Origin: Galbula dea
Lineage: Eukaryota > Chordata > Aves > Piciformes > Galbulidae
Reading direction: 5' to 3'
Length of the DNA stretch: 64,000 nucleotides
Assembly: GCA_013399015.1 (NCBI GenBank)
Contig: VWZX01000897.1
Location: 1 to 64,000 of the forward strand
In this document: positions 35,998 to 51,000 of the stretch, piece after piece
Position numbering within the stretch: the first letter of the stretch is position 1
Layout of the letters: each line of letters begins with the position of its first letter
Notes under the pieces: generated by a model
Told to the model about the DNA's origin: nothing
The model's database searches: none
The model's input: only the letters and a program-made list of their open reading frames with translations
Translations under genes and position numbers: made by a program

Positions 35998-36204
35998 TTC
36001 CAAGCTGTTTGGCCAAATCAGGTCTATCAGTGAGCAGTTCCTGGGCTCTCTAAAGTCTGTTATTCTTTGAAGTCCAGTGTTCTTGTTCCTAGATGATATT
36101 CGATTTCTGCAGAACTCTGGAAAGTGTCTGCTGTGCTTTCACTGTTCAGACACTGTACAGCAAACAGTGGAGACAAACCTTTCTTTTCTGCAGAGCTGTA
36201 CCAT
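35998..36204 (-). other. SGMS2: SGMS2 5' UTR portion of exon 2
   Basis: 207 nt between a good acceptor (TTGTTTGTTTTTCAG, with a long polypyrimidine tract) and the start codon. It contains a single upstream ATG, at its very first base. The acceptor makes at least one further 5' non-coding exon necessary. Confidence 0.85.
36139..36204 (-). promoter_or_regulatory. Upstream ORF in the SGMS2 5' UTR
   Basis: ATG at the first base of exon 2, then 21 codons (MVQLCRKERFVSTVCCTVSE then Q) and TGA. It is in frame with SGMS2 but stops 141 nt before the main ATG. +4 is G; the -3 base comes from the preceding exon (T if exon 1 ends at 57931), so initiation may be leaky. Whether it is translated is unknown. 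Confidence 0.6.
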
Positions 36205-39200
36205 CTGAAAAACAAACAACCAACACACATATTGAGGCCTTTCAGAACTAGCAACCTGACACTGAATAAGTAACTTTGAAATAAGCAGTTTTAAGACAAG
36301 TTTATTTACACAGTCAAAAGGCAAACTAAAGACAGGTAGCTACTGTGAAATAATTCAAGCCAGTTCCTACTGAATAACTTGATAAAGCTCTGATCAGTTT
36401 AGGAACTAGTACCAACTTAGGCCTTTAAAAAAAAAAAATACAAGATGCACAGACTTCATGATCATGACAGCAGAGCTGTTCAAATTAAGACTAATCCATG
36501 TTTGCAACAATACTGAATTTTATTGCTTTCATATCCATATGAAATGCCTCCTTTTTGCCCCTAAGGTTGCTATAGATATTAACACAGTTTGACTATACAG
36601 ATCAGGCAATCTTGTTAGTCTAGGTAACAGAAGGGTACTACAGGATTTTATTTTGTAAGCCATTAATGATTTCAGATGCATCTAGAAAGTGTACTCAGTG
36701 AATAGCTCCATTAAATACTCCTGGATGTAAATGAGAACTTCAACCAAAAATATGGGGGGGGGGGGGAAAAACCAACTAGTGTCTACATAGCTACTGTAGA
36801 ACCCACTAAATAATATCTGAAACTTCAGAGAACTGAGAAATATATCTCTGGATTAGATTCTTAATTATGGCAACCTATACACAGAACAGGCTACAAATGG
36901 AATTTGTCCTTTAGTTAATAAAAATATGTCCATGTAGATTTTTTTTTAATACAGGAACTAATAGTGAGGTTCATTATCACACAGGATCTATTTCAGCTTC
37001 TATTTGTCAGTTCAGTAAAATGTCATTAGATAAAAATTAGGTATGTGCATATATTTTCTACAAAGAAAATATGCAGTTTACCTCTGCAGATCTGACACTG
37101 CTCTAGTCAAAACAAAGGCCATTTCCCATGCTCCCATATTTGAAGTCCTGTGAAAGCACTTACCGTAGTTACAAGATGCACCTATTTTTATTACTCTGCT
37201 CAGCTCCTACATCAACAGTAGTATTATCATATGTAAAGTGTTCACTGTCTACCAGCAAATTATAATCCTCTCTTTTTAATTTCTTTTTCTAAGAGAATTT
37301 TAAGCATAAACCACCTCAAGACTCTGGTATTGCCACACTTTGCCATGCTGTATGTACAATGAAATCATGATGGAATCTAGAGCTGCCACTCTCCCTAACT
37401 TTACATCACAAAACTTGTCTTAAAGAGAAAACTACCTGCTTAGGAAAACACTATCCAGTAACTGTTTTCTTGATAGCAAGGACAATCTAAACCCTAAACA
37501 GCCTGGAAAGTCAGGTGATTTGGGTTTCTTGGTCCTTCCCTCCTTATACCCCAAACAGAGAAGACAACATGGTTAGCATGTAAATCCCACTGATACCCTA
37601 GTTGCTGCTCTTACTGCTGAAAGAGAGAAGGGTACAGGTCCAGATCCCAAATATGTGATTCATACAGATAATACTGAAATAGTCAAGAAGCATTTCTAAA
37701 TGAACCTCTCAACAGTGTTTCTGAAATCCAGTGTCATTGGTTGACATTTTCTAAATCCCTCAAACATATGAAAACTAAATCATACACAAAATGCCCAAAC
37801 AACAACTCTCCAACCCCACTCCCCCCAAAAAGGCCAACAACCAAGAAGACAAGTGAAAACAAGTGATTTCAGGTGCTTCCATAAGAGAAGAATATTTAAC
37901 CTAGTAGGCAGGCAACGACCTCTCTGATGCTTCATACAACTAAGAACTTTCTTTTGGAACAGTTGCAAAAGCAATAGCCTTACCTAAAACTGTGGAACAG
38001 CATTTCTACTTTCACAAGTCCTTTTCTTAGAACATGCATTCTTCTCTTCCCTCTGTCTACTAAAGATAAGCTTCTGACAGACAGAACACTTAAACAAACC
38101 AATAGATAAAATCTGGACCTGTTAAATTGTTTAGTTTGGGAACACAAGCGTACATAGCATTCACCTACTAAGTCAAGACCCTTCTTCTCAACATGATGTT
38201 ATACATAGCAGTCAATGGTAGAGAGATCAGCAAAACATTGGATGTTGTATATCCTGCACAGCTGAAACATTTAGAATTATGGATTTACTGAAAAACAAAG
38301 CACCACTGTACGTAGTAATCTTACTTATTTCCTTCTCTTCCCCACAGATACCTACAACTGCAAGGAAGACTTTATTTTCAGATATTGAATGACATCAAAA
38401 TAAGACCTAAAGATCAAAGAGCACCTAAGCCACATATGAACAATAACCTTAACAACCTAAAAGTAGAGTTGCACTCAGTTTTTTTATATTAACTTACTAA
38501 GCAAGGCAATTGTACCTACAGCTTGCAGGACAAAGCTGTGTTCCTTCCTGGTGCATTTAAGTGGACTGTAAGGCACATTGATCTACCATTTCTGATGGCT
38601 CATCAAGTTTATTTCAAGCAGAGTGCACACTGTGGTCAAATCTTTGTTTACATTGATAGTTCAAGGTGCTATGTATCATCTGATCAGTTATCTGTAAGAA
38701 TGTAAAGGCTTTCTTTTATAGTACCTTTCCAACCTGTTTCTCCCAGATTCTAAAAGGAAGCAGGAACTATTGATGATAAAAAACCAAAACCCACTCCTGC
38801 TTGAAGCTTTCAGTCCCTTGCTGCCAATCTGACTTGGCAGAGAAGTGACAGCTACAGAGCACCAAGAGCCTCTGCTACAGGCTGTAGAAGGATCTCCCCA
38901 GAAGTACATAGATTCTTCTGCCAACTTCCTGTCCCCAATTCACATATCCACCCAAGCCCCCATGAGATGTGTGTGCTCCTTTTAGCTTCCATGTTGTCCT
39001 TATGTTAATTAGATAAAATATTCTATTGCTTTTGTTGAACCTGGAATGGCCCCATACCAAAAATAAGAGGTGCTCATTAACTGCCTAGTAGAAGGCCTTT
39101 GATTTCTTCAGTAATCAGGCAGCAATGCTCAGACCTGGCCACCCTGCCAACATCTAGGGTCTGAAAAAAATCAAGCCCAATAGTAAGCAATGGAACATGC

Positions 39201-41769
39201 CCTGGGGCAGGCTCAACAACTCAAAACTGATCAAGTAACTCAGGAAGATAAATAAAGTTTCTGTAAGAGATACATCCAGGATTTAGGAAGAAGTCTTTTT
39301 GGAACCACTTCAATAACTTCTAAAAATAGACATACACTCTCCAAGGAACAGAGCTTAACAAGCAATATTACAGCAGAAGTCCCAATTGCCACAAAGAACA
39401 ACATATTTCAAGGGAAATTTTAAGAGTGAAAAAGAGGCAAAAAGAGCAGTGGTCCTAACTGTCTATCCTGAGCTTCCACTTGCTCTCATACAAATAGCTC
39501 CTCTACTTTTCTGCATTCCCATTTGACTGTCATGCAAATGAAAAGAGTTGACTAGGCTTTTGAGGTAAGTGTAAGAAAGCACATCTACATTTGGCTCTTT
39601 ATGCTAGACCTTAAGAATAAGGAGCAGTTTTATTTAGCTTGTTAAGTCATCTGATTTTCACATAAAGGTCATTTTCACATAGTCAGCTCACAATTGCCAT
39701 TTCTCATCCAGTATCTGAAAGTTTCTGAAAATATTCTATGGTTTATCAAGGACTGAAGAGTCACAATTTGCACAGGCCTTCCAAATAAAGCAGGTCTTAA
39801 CTTCCTCTTTCAAATATGAACTACACTATGTAACAAGAGTGCCTCCAATAGTAAGATTGATCCGCTCTGAGGTTAAGGAAAACTACCCACTCACATACAA
39901 GATCAAAAGGTTCCTAGACAAGGATATTTTTAACCCTCATTCACTTTTGTTAAGGTTGGCTCAAACACTTGCTACAGCTGTATGTAATACATTCTTGTAT
40001 TTGGTAGATGCAGAAAAAGGGTCTGTAAATAAAGTACTGCAGAAAAACATTAACTGTTAGCTAGTTTGTATTTTCTTCAAAGTTTTAGGACATAGGGCCA
40101 GAACTAGGAAAGAAGATGAATAGCCTTTGGCACCTTGACAGACATGAATAAAGCCTGGTTTTTGGGGGTTTCTCTTCATTTTTTTAGTTCTAAAATCATT
40201 CCAGGTCCCAGTGTGTTATTGTAGTATCCCTCCTTCCATGCTATATGTACGCCTCACAGCATGGAGACCACTTGGGGGGTAAAGAGGAAACAAAAAAACC
40301 CCACCAAACCAACCACACACACACAGAGAAACTACAACCCAAAACAACTGCTAAACTAGATCTGAGCAAAGTACATCTAGGTATGCAGAAACAGGTCTAA
40401 GTTTAATAGGTTTGCTTATAATTTCTATTTCCCTACAGTAAAAACATTTTCAGAGCTGTGTTAAATCTTTCAGCTGTACAATGTTTATGTTCACAATATA
40501 TAAGTGCCTGCACAAAGTGGACTTCAGTTTATCTAAAAGTTACAAGTTTACCTACATTCTCTAACAGGCTGCCAAAATATTTCTTGCTTATGTGACACCA
40601 AAGAAATGCAAGAAAGATAAAGCTCTATTACAGAAGTATTGTTCATTCAAAAGCTCTCAGAACCAAGATGATCATCATACTGTCACTTGCAATAAATGTC
40701 AACTTTTATAAAAGCATTAACAATTTACCCAGTATAAAATCCTTTTCAGTAGCAGAACAGATACTCCCTCTAACCTCTTGAGAAAGGAATTTTACAATTC
40801 TTAATGTACCAACAGAGGCTGTCTTGTAAGGGTTAAATCCCTAGGCTTATCTAGATAAAACGGGAAAAGCTTCAAGGTTACTGGTTATCTCTTTGTACAA
40901 TCCAAGTTTTACCAGTTCTTCACACCTCTTAGTAAGAAGAACATTCACTTCCATCTTTCTGGCATTTGTATTCTGTGTGTTCCACAACACTGCCAGGTTT
41001 CTGAAACTTTTATGTCCCAGAAATCACCCAAAGTATTCACATCCACATGTGTAAATACATAGATTATAAATAAAATTTATGGGGTTTTTCTTAAGACCAC
41101 TGACTAGGACTCCAGTGACTACCTAAGCAAGACAAAAAGGGATCTTTGAACCCTTTTATGATTCTAAACACTGCTGATTATCTTTGCCTTTATCACGTGA
41201 AGGTATCTTCAAACCCTTCAAGTCTTTGGTCCCCAGACTCCAGAGGATCCTATGTGCTAAATAAGAGTCTCATGCTCTTTAAAGGTGCTTCCTATACTGA
41301 CACCATGACAGTCTTGGAACCTCCTCCTGGCTATCTACTCTTAAGAAAACTCCAAGTGCTAGAGTAACTCATTCTGGCAATAAGCCACATGTATACAACA
41401 TTAACAAAGGCACATTCTTTTACAGGTTGTAAAAGCCTGAAGTTAGAAGAATAGTCCCTGTCAAATCAGAAGCATTAACAGAATAATTCACTTCAGACGA
41501 AGCCTCAGGAGGTCTCTAGGCTCAGGATCAGCTATGACACCATACTAGGTTGCTAGGCGCTTCACCCAGCTTTAACAGCTCTAAAGATGCACGACCACTC
41601 CAGTGAGCCCACCCCACTGATTGCTCTGGCAGTGAAAGTTGTTTGGGTTTATTTGTATCAGCTACTTGTTACAAATTATCCCACTTGTGTCTCATCCTCC
41701 CACCACTATGAAGAGCCGGACTCCGATGTTTCTGATTACATCCTTGTAAGTATAATGGGCTGCTGTTAG
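36205..41769 (-). other. SGMS2: SGMS2 intron 1, gene-proximal part
   Basis: Unique AT-rich intronic sequence. Visible are a G13 run at 36754-36766 and an A/C-only tract at 40288-40325 that ends in (CA)n. No exon, RNA gene or transposon was recognised. A further 5' UTR exon could be hidden here and would not be detectable by coding content. Confidence 0.55.
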
Positions 41770-42060
41770 GTCCCCCCGAGCTCTCTTTTATTCGGGCTGA
41801 AACAACCCAGCTCCCCAGCTCCTCCCCTCCCAGAGTCTGTACTTCAGCCTCCTGACCACCCTGACAGTGCCTCTGCTGGGCCTGATTCCAGTTTGTTTTT
41901 CCTGGATCAAGGACCTAAAACCAGACACAGTATTCTAGACACAGCTACAAAGTACTGAGCAGAGAGGACTAATCACTTCCCTATAAATACTGGCTCTGCT
42001 CCTGTTAAATACAGCTCAGGACACGGTTGGCTGCCTTCCCTGCCAATGCACATTGCTAAA
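41770..42060 (-). repeat. Old CR1 fragment, minus orientation
   Basis: The plus strand resembles the reverse complement of the CR1 block that in other copies reads 'gctgaac...cccagctc...tcagcc', followed by 'cctgattccag', 'tattctagac' and 'cttccctgcc'. It is more diverged than the other copies and has no clear 3' tail. Boundaries are approximate. Confidence 0.6.
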
Positions 42061-45000
42061 GCCCTTTTCAACCGAGCTGAAAGAAATATTGACCCAACAG
42101 GCTAAAGATTCCTCACAACTTCTTCACTCCAGAAGAATGAGATTAAGTCTTCTTCCTACTTAATCCATCCTCTCCAAAATGAGCCTGTTTCAGTACTTCA
42201 GATCTGGACAGAAAAGTCTTCTAACCTGAATTGATACTTAAGCTATGAATTACCTAGTTTTGAATAAAGGCAGAAATAAGAGATCCTCTATAACTGCATG
42301 TTTTGAAACACTGCAAAGAAATGTTGGGTTTACATTCTTTTTTCTGTTCATTTAAAATGACTGTTACAAACACTCTACACAAAAGGTGGGAGTCACTGTA
42401 GTACCTCAGTCCTATCAGGCAAAATAATCCCAGAGGAGCGTCAAAAGAAACTTCTGGATCCTTGGGCTTTCAGGTAGCTAGCTGTCTGAGAACTTCAGGC
42501 TTCTCACTGCTAATTGTTTTCATTCTGCTACAGCTTTGCAGACACTGTTGAAGAACTACTATCCAAAGTGATTCTTCACAAAGAGACAGCAAACAGCCTA
42601 GCAGCACATCCCATGTCCCACATTCTTTCTAGGTCCCACAGAAGTTGCAGATTACTGGCTGTGGGGTGGGGGCCAGCAGAGAAGGCAGGCATGTTTGAAG
42701 ACTGTTTTGTGAAATCTTCCACCTAGTTACAGAGGGTAAAGGTTGTGCTTCATAATGGAAAGTCAGACCCAGAGATGAGTCACCACTTTCAGTACAGGGT
42801 GGTGAGGAATCATAGTGACTAATGTATGCTTTAAAGTGACTCTGCTACAGTTTATCAGTCATCAGGCAGCTAGAAGAGGAAATCACACATTTAGAGTAAA
42901 TTTATCACAGTGATACACCCTAAAAATATTTGGGTAGTTATGAAGATAATGCCTGTCAAATTTTCCTGCTGTGCTATTCCCAAAACATAGCAGTGCCAAC
43001 TCCAAAAGAAGAGGTCATATTACTGAGAACATTCTCAAATATCTCCTGCCACAATAAGAACCTTCTTTCTGAAAGTTTCAGGTGAGGGAACAGTATCTGC
43101 TTATATCTGATGAGTATTTTGCAACATTTGCAGGTGAGAAAGAATATATGCCCAAGTTGCACAACAAAAGCTATTTTAGCACTGAAGTACACGAAGAGGT
43201 TGAAACCTCAGAGCTCACATTTAGCATAAATCCAATACAGATAAGGCATATGGCATTGAAGAGACAACCATTAACTGTAACCCTCATCTAGTGACAGCAG
43301 GATACCAGATGAATTCATAGGACAGACACATTTATAACTGATTACTAGCATACTATAAGCTAGTTTCCCCATAACCCTCAGGTCGATTGGCACATTACAG
43401 ATTACAGATCCCTACACAGGAGCAACACTTGCTGTGTTCAAAGGCTCAAGCAATGAAAACTTCCCTTCTCAGAAACACCAATATATCCTTCACTCCTTAA
43501 CTTAGCATACAGGTATATGTATCCTAATCAGTATTTTACCCTTTGTGCCAACACTAAATCCAGCACACTATATACTGTCAAACAGATAAGGGAAGAGTCA
43601 CTGAATACCTTCTCTTCTCTCTCCCCTAAAAACTCCTAGATAGTTTTCAGCTTGCTCAACTCATGTAGCTGCCTGGAAAGCTGCATGAACATTAGAGTTA
43701 AGAGGGATGATACAGACACAACACATCCTCTCTCCCTGATGGGAAACACACCGTGGCTGAAACTGATCATGAAACACGATCTGCTCCACTATTTTGGTCT
43801 TCCCCTCTGTTTCCTTGCCACAACTACCAGTTCCTAACTTCACCTACCATCAAGCAGCCATAGCAAAAGGCTTTCACATCACAACCGACACCACCAGTAA
43901 ATACAGATTAGAATACTCAAACCTGTTTTTCAAGCTCTTTGTTCATAGGCTCAGACACCCAAAATCCACATCCAGTTCGCACTGGATGTTTGTTTCCATC
44001 TCACTTCTGCTTCCCCATTTTTTGGAGGGGGCAGAGGGGGTGTGGGTAGAGGAGCTTTTCATGTGCACTTTCAGAAGTAAAACCTGTAAGTGTTTCTTGT
44101 TTCTAGCAAGAAGTTAAGACTACTGATCAGTTTCACTGACTACCATGATCAACCCACACAGATGTTTATGCATGGGTTTAGAAACACAGTACATATTACT
44201 CAAGCTTCCAGTTTGCAATAACTGAAATCCTATCCAGTTTCCTTCCTGTAAATGGGTTTTTTCACTGAAATCCTACCCACCAAGTTTAAGTACTACACAG
44301 TTAAAATTGTTTAAAAAAAGCCATCACAACCTAAACTTCCAATGCAGTCTTTATGGTCTTCCTTTAACTTGTTCAAGTGTTCCATTAGCTCAAGACTTTC
44401 TATTAATAGAAGAAAATACTTTCCACATTATGCTGACAAGAAACAAAACATCTCCTTTTTGTATTATTTAATTAGTCAGGGAAGACAACACTGTTTAGCT
44501 TTAAAAACTAAACACTTTAGTACTATGCACTTCAACACTTCCTTCATTTTTGTTTCTGCCACAGACTGACAGAACACACATTTCTTTGGAATCACCCCTG
44601 CTCCTGCCTGGCATGCTGTCTCACAAGACTGGGTACTATTGTTAAATAAAGCTTCAAGAGGATGGTAACAAATGGGACAGTAGTAGAAAATAATTACAAA
44701 TATCACCTAAATTCTTTGGCTAATAACTTGCCCAGACATTTTGTTGTATCTCCCTTTGAGCCTTGTCCTACAGGTCAGAAGAAGAGGCTGAGAATACAGC
44801 TGAAGTGGTTTTACTGTCCCCCACAGAGCTACTATTTACTTCAGTACCCAACTAAACATCTTCAAAAAATTCAAACTTTGTTACTTGCTGCTAAACGGCA
44901 GCCTTAGGTAAGAAACATTTTCTATCCTCTACCATTTAACAACCCTGCACTGAACATCACTACAATAACAAAGTATTTTTATCAAGTCTCTCATAAGGCT

Positions 45001-48000
45001 CAGCATAGACCCTCTTACCATTCAGAACAATACTCTCATTTATTTTCCTTCCCTTTCTCACCTAATAGTCTGAGAAGTTGACTGCCTTTTTTTTTTTTTT
45101 TAAGGCTTTTTAAAAGGAGTTGAAGAACCAATTTAATTAGAAAGGATTTAAAGAGCAGAGTCTGTGATGCTTAGGCCAAATTCCTATTTATTAAAACTGC
45201 AAGATTAAAACTATTCCTGCAAGAAAACAGCATAGTTCCACCTTCAGCACTGCTCCTAGAAAGCCATCATTAGATTCTCTCATCGCAGCATTAGGCAACC
45301 GCTTTGTAACATCTACACCTTGCCCATACACATACAGTATGACTAAAAAGGTACAAATGAAATCATCTAATTAACCAAGTTACATTGATCTTATCCTACC
45401 AACTGGTAAAGATCTGGTGTGAAAGTACAGAGGTTACTCTGAATCTACACAGAATGCTTTTATAATATACTTCACCATGTACCTCAGTTAACAACTTCCA
45501 CTCTGTAAGCTTCCTGTTATGCCCAAGGAAGGCTTGTAGTCATCACTGAACCCATTATTTTTACAAGAATAGTAAAGTAAATGAACACAAACTAATCAGG
45601 CATGAATGTGAGGTGGGAATACAAAGTGGCCAAACTGTCTGCTAAATGGCATTTGTACCAGTTGCAGTGTGCTTCAGCTGAATATTGGTTATTTTCCTTG
45701 TCTTTGTCCAAAGACTTGAACACTACTACCACTTGGAATTTTAAGTCAAGATACTATTTTCCCAATAAAACACACAAGCTGGAACCCAAGTCTAATTCTG
45801 ACATTTGTCTTGCCATCTATGAGAAATTTCAGCAGGGGAAGGGGTACAAGAAACAATGTGTGATCAAACAAGAGGTTTCAGAAAGGACATTGGGAAAGTT
45901 ATTTCCTAATATATTTCATGTTTCTTGGTCATATTTTCATATTACCTCTGAAATAGCTTTCAAAGTAGAAAGCATTTTATGAAAATACTGTTTTGAAAAA
46001 TGTTTAAGTATTCTTGTCCCATGTCCAGTGAGATATCTGTATATACACTGACTTGGGAGATGAAAGGGAGGACAGAAGCATCACACAGACTAGCTGAAAG
46101 ACTAACTACAAAGTGACAGAGATTCCATAATCTGTTCCCCCAAAAGACACTGCAGCAGCCCAAACTGCAACTGGCAAAACTGTTTTAAGAGAATAAAGTC
46201 AGCCTCATGGTTAGACTCACCAAGGTCAGTGATGTGATGTGTGCTAAGTAACCATGGCGTACAGTAAATAAGTGGTGAATCAATTAATGCCACATGATCT
46301 GTTACAAAAGTCTAAGGAAAGAAGTATGTGTTCAGCTGGAAACAGTGTGATCAGTTTTAAAAGAAAATGCAAAAATCAGCAAAACTAGGGCACAAAAAAC
46401 CAATTATTTTGGTCTAGCAACTTGTGTCTTCTCATGAAGAAGGACATCTGATCCCATATTGCTATTTCTGCTGTGCTCCTGCATGAATCTTCCTCAAAGA
46501 TACCAATTATGCCAAGAAGATCTGCATGTATCAGCAAGGACAGTTCATGTACTGGCTTTAGAAGTGACTTCTAACTTTAGGGCAAATTGACATAATTTGA
46601 GAGAATTATGGTCTAGAGCAAAACTTGAAAGCTAGGCACTATAGTGGTTTGGACTTCAAGGGCTATCATCAACATAGCACTGCAGCAATCCAGGCCACTT
46701 GTTAAGGTGCCTACCTAGTTAAACATAGGCCAGCCCAAGGGCTTGCCAAATCCAGCCTCTGATAAAATCAGCTGTTCCAGGCAGTGCTACCGCATGGCCA
46801 TTGCACAGCTAGAGCCATTGCACATGCTCCCAACTACTCTCCTCAGGGAAAGTATCATCTTGCCAGGAGCAGAACAGTGCATCCAAGTATCAGGGGTGCT
46901 AATACTACCCTAAGGACTCACATCTACTCTAGAAAGACAACAAGGGCATGAAGGAAAGTCTCACAGGGAGACATGAGACACGGCCAAGCATGCCAATTTC
47001 ACCTGACAGGCACTACTTTAAAAAGTAGGTAAGGTCACAATCTCATAACTGCATAACTGAAGCACAGAAGATAACACTACCTCGTAACATGACAAGGACA
47101 ATGTGAAACATGAACACCATGCCTTGCATGAGAGACACTGGATTAAGGAAACACCTCCATAGCAGCAATTACAGGACTGCCAAGGAGACAAAAGTCCTCC
47201 AGATTAATGCAAACCAGTTAGGAAGAAAACAGAAGACCTACGTATATTAGGCTACAATCCTAACATCTGAGTTGTACCAAGATGTTAATGACAGCTGGGA
47301 CAAGACAAAAAGATGGCCTGAAACATTCTGCACTAATCCTAGCTCATGCGATCTCTTAAAACTACTTTATCAAGACAAGATGCAAAGATAGAGAGATGTC
47401 TCAGGACTTGCCACACAAAGGCATCTTTTATTTAGCTGGAAGCAGAAGTCAAGCTGGGATACCAGCAAATTCCACCCCCTGTTAAGCTGCTCCACTCCCC
47501 TCCGTGCAGCAGTAATAATTAGAGTTGTTAGTTCACGTAAACAGCCTGGGCCATGCAATTTTAACTTGTATTCCAAGTCAACGTTAATTTTATTTAACTG
47601 CATCAATACAGTTATCTTTATTGTATTTCTGCATAAAGCAAAGAGTGAATCACAAGCTACCCACAAGTGGGGTGGGTTTTGTTGTTTTGGTTTTTTTTGT
47701 TTGAAAAGAGAGTGGAAGGAATTTATCTTAAGTCCCAGAGCCAATATATTTTTTCTCTTCCTAATATGTTGACCTCTTAAAAGTCAATTTTTTTCGGATG
47801 GGTCTTTTTTTCAAAATAACCAGAGCTCTTTTAATAGCATGCATGCATAAACAAAGAATTTAAAAGAAACTGACTAGAAAAAAAGGAATGCAAAATGTGG
47901 CACTGGCACAAGATAGAATTTTTTAGTTGTAGCATTTTGGAAAGCAGGGTCTATACCCTGCAATAGATATATCATCCCTTCCCAAAATTTCCCAATACAA

Positions 48001-51000
48001 GTTCCCATCATTCAGTATCTCACTCAAGACAAAAAACACACATGAGACAGGTTTTCTAAGTAGCAGTGCTAGTATTCCAGCAAAGACTGGAAAACAAGTC
48101 AGTATGAAAAAACCACACTGAGCCTCTGAGCAAATCTGGCAATGCACATTGTGAGCTGCCTTAAGTATTTCGTACTCAGATGTGAGGGTCATGAGCAGAA
48201 AGGGAGTGTCACTTTTTTCTTTGAGCAAAGACATCTTCCAAAGCCAAAAATGTTTCTTCTTACATTCCTAGGATAACTATACTGAGCCACACACTCAAAG
48301 AAAGTTTTACCATTTTCACCCCTGAAGTAGTTCAATTTCAAGAGTAATTAACTATCCTAGTCTGAAAAAGGACTTTTCAGAGAAAGCTCTCAGCTTCTCA
48401 AAGCTTCCTCATGTCTGACAGTAAGCTTTATGAAACTAATGTGTACAGAACTGAGACCCATTCAGCTCTGCTTCTATGGGGCAACAGCACAAGCCCTGGT
48501 ATGGCACAAGCTGTGATCTCTTGGAAGGAATCAGTCAGCGCAGCCACCTCTGTGTGTCCAAGGCCAGAACTCCCAGTAAAATCTCTTGGGAACAGAGAGC
48601 AGAACATCAAATACTCATATGCACATATTGAGACACTTTCCAGCAGGAACTCCAGCCTCCACTAACCCTCAACATTTGAGCTGAAGTGGAAACTTTACAG
48701 GAAGCAAATTTAAAAAACAAAAAACCAACCTCCCCAAAAACCCACAACAACAAAATCCCAAAGCAAACCCCCAAAAAAAACAGGGAGTAACTGACTATTC
48801 AGTTTCACTATATCCTGAGAGAGCACCCACATGAGGATTTTCTTTTAGCATCTGTTGTTAGAAGTATTGGTACAATATCCTTAACTGCTCAGTAGTGAGA
48901 CAAAGACACTACCCAAATAATACTGAGGTTAATTTTTCTGAAGCTTTGGGTGGTTATTTGATTTGTTAATGTGATGCATTCCAAAACTCCTGGCAAATTT
49001 CATCCAGAACCATGTAATTAATTAATTTTTGTGCACCCATACACTTTGATGGCTCCATTAAAAATTACTGTCACTAAGGAAAGAAACTATCTATGAGCCC
49101 TACACTTACAGTTGTACTGAGTTATTGAATGTCTGATCAATAGTTGGGTTTCTATAAAGGTTTATTATGTTGAAAAGTTTGAATACTGCTGAATGACAGA
49201 AATACAGAAAGCTTATAAGGAATAGAAAGTAGGAACACCCATGTCATAGCAGCCACACAGGTATACATTACATTTCTGATTTCCAAAAACCTAGGGAACA
49301 AATTACCATTCCATTTAATTATATGTACCATTTTCATCACACATACAGGAAGCAGAACAACAGAAAACAAGAGGGATGCTCACACACCTACACACCTCCT
49401 CCAAAGTATTAACTCCATTCTGAACTGAGGCTACATGTTGTTTGACATGTACCAATGTGAAAACCTATTTGAAAAACAGCTTAAGTGCAAATACAGTTCA
49501 TGTGCAATCACTTGATAGGTGCTGCATGGCTAAGTAGTAAACAGGCAAAAAGGTCCTCTCAGAAAAGGCTAGACTTAAGTTACACAGGCTGTACATTAAA
49601 CATTAGGCCAAAACTAATTAACAAGTTTTGATGCCTTGATGACCTCAGGAAGAAGGTTCTCTTCAACTAAGGTATAGATCAATTCATGAGTACATCTGGC
49701 CTTCATGCCTCCAACTGCCCAAACTGGCTTGCTTTGGGTGAAGCACTTCAATCTGTTCCCTCAGACAAAGGTCTGACATTTTGCTCACAATGACTTTGTG
49801 TCAAAGATGGGGAGATCTAGCAGAGGAAAAAAGCAGCAGCCACTTCATAGTTTAAACAATGCCCCAGAAATTCTAAACTAAGAAAGTGGAGAAGTTTTCT
49901 AGGTGTACACACACTTCCAAGTCACATACCTGGAATTATGAAGTGACATGGCACTGGAAGAAAAAAGACACCCACCCACCCCAAACAACAACAAAACCAC
50001 AAACAAAACACAAACCACCAACCTAAATTTGGTCTACAAACTACAAATTGTCCTTGATCTATAGGACTCATGAAAAGAGGACATGAGAGGTGTGGAACCA
50101 GTTTTTAAAAAAGTCATAATAGTGATGACAAAAAAAAGTGATCCTAAATAACAGTACATTTTCTGTTCACTAAGACTTTCACTCCACTGAACCACACTAT
50201 GACAAATATACAACAAGAAAAAGTGTCCTGCAGTTTACAAGCCTTTTGATGAAATGACAAAGGGCTTGTAACCTGATTTTAACTGAAAACACTACAGAAT
50301 ATAAGTGCATGTGTATGCAGCTCTTTCATGCTCCATTCTCAGCAATGCATAACCCAATCATAAGCTCTGTAATATCAGTCCACCACCTGCTGAGCAATAC
50401 AAACCATTAAAACCAGAGCAAGCATTTCTGTAATAGTAAGTGTTATGGAAGAAAAATCAATAAAGCAGTTCCTTGAGCAAATTATGTGAGTCCTAAGTAC
50501 AAGTCTTGTACCTGTCCTTGCAATGCAGACTTTGATAACCAACAACCTTTTCTGTGTATTACATGCATCACAGTCAAATTCTGACTAAACTGTGTTGCCT
50601 TAAACACATGTTCTAGAAAGGCTTGCAGTGCTAAAAGCTTTGTGTCCGATTTCACTACAACAGGATGCAGGGGGAGAATAGGAAGAAAACACACATGCAT
50701 GAATGCTCAAAAAAAAAAAAGTTGTGGGTTAGGTAAAAACATAATTCTAGTGTTTGCTGTTAGTGCAGCACAACAGAGCAGAATGCTCTTGCTTTCCTGC
50801 CACTCTTCTCTGCACTCCAGGCCTTTGAGGGGGAATAGTGTCCTGTTTTAACTTCATTCATTCAGTACTGAGTTCCTCCAATGTAAGAGAACTAAATAGG
50901 TTAGTCCAAACTAAGATGTTTAAGAGTTTATTCTAAACTTTCTCCAAGTTCAAATGTAGGGGGGGAAAAAGCCCACCAAAAACAAACAAAAAACAACAAA

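Noticed and set aside
35998..36003. SGMS2 starting six bases upstream at 36003
   Set aside because: The codon there is TTG; the first ATG in the frame is 35997 and aligns with the human start, giving the same 365-residue length.
45602..45982. 126-codon ORF in SGMS2 intron 1
   Set aside because: No recognisable family; a length like this is expected by chance in 64 kb, and no splice or promoter evidence supports it.
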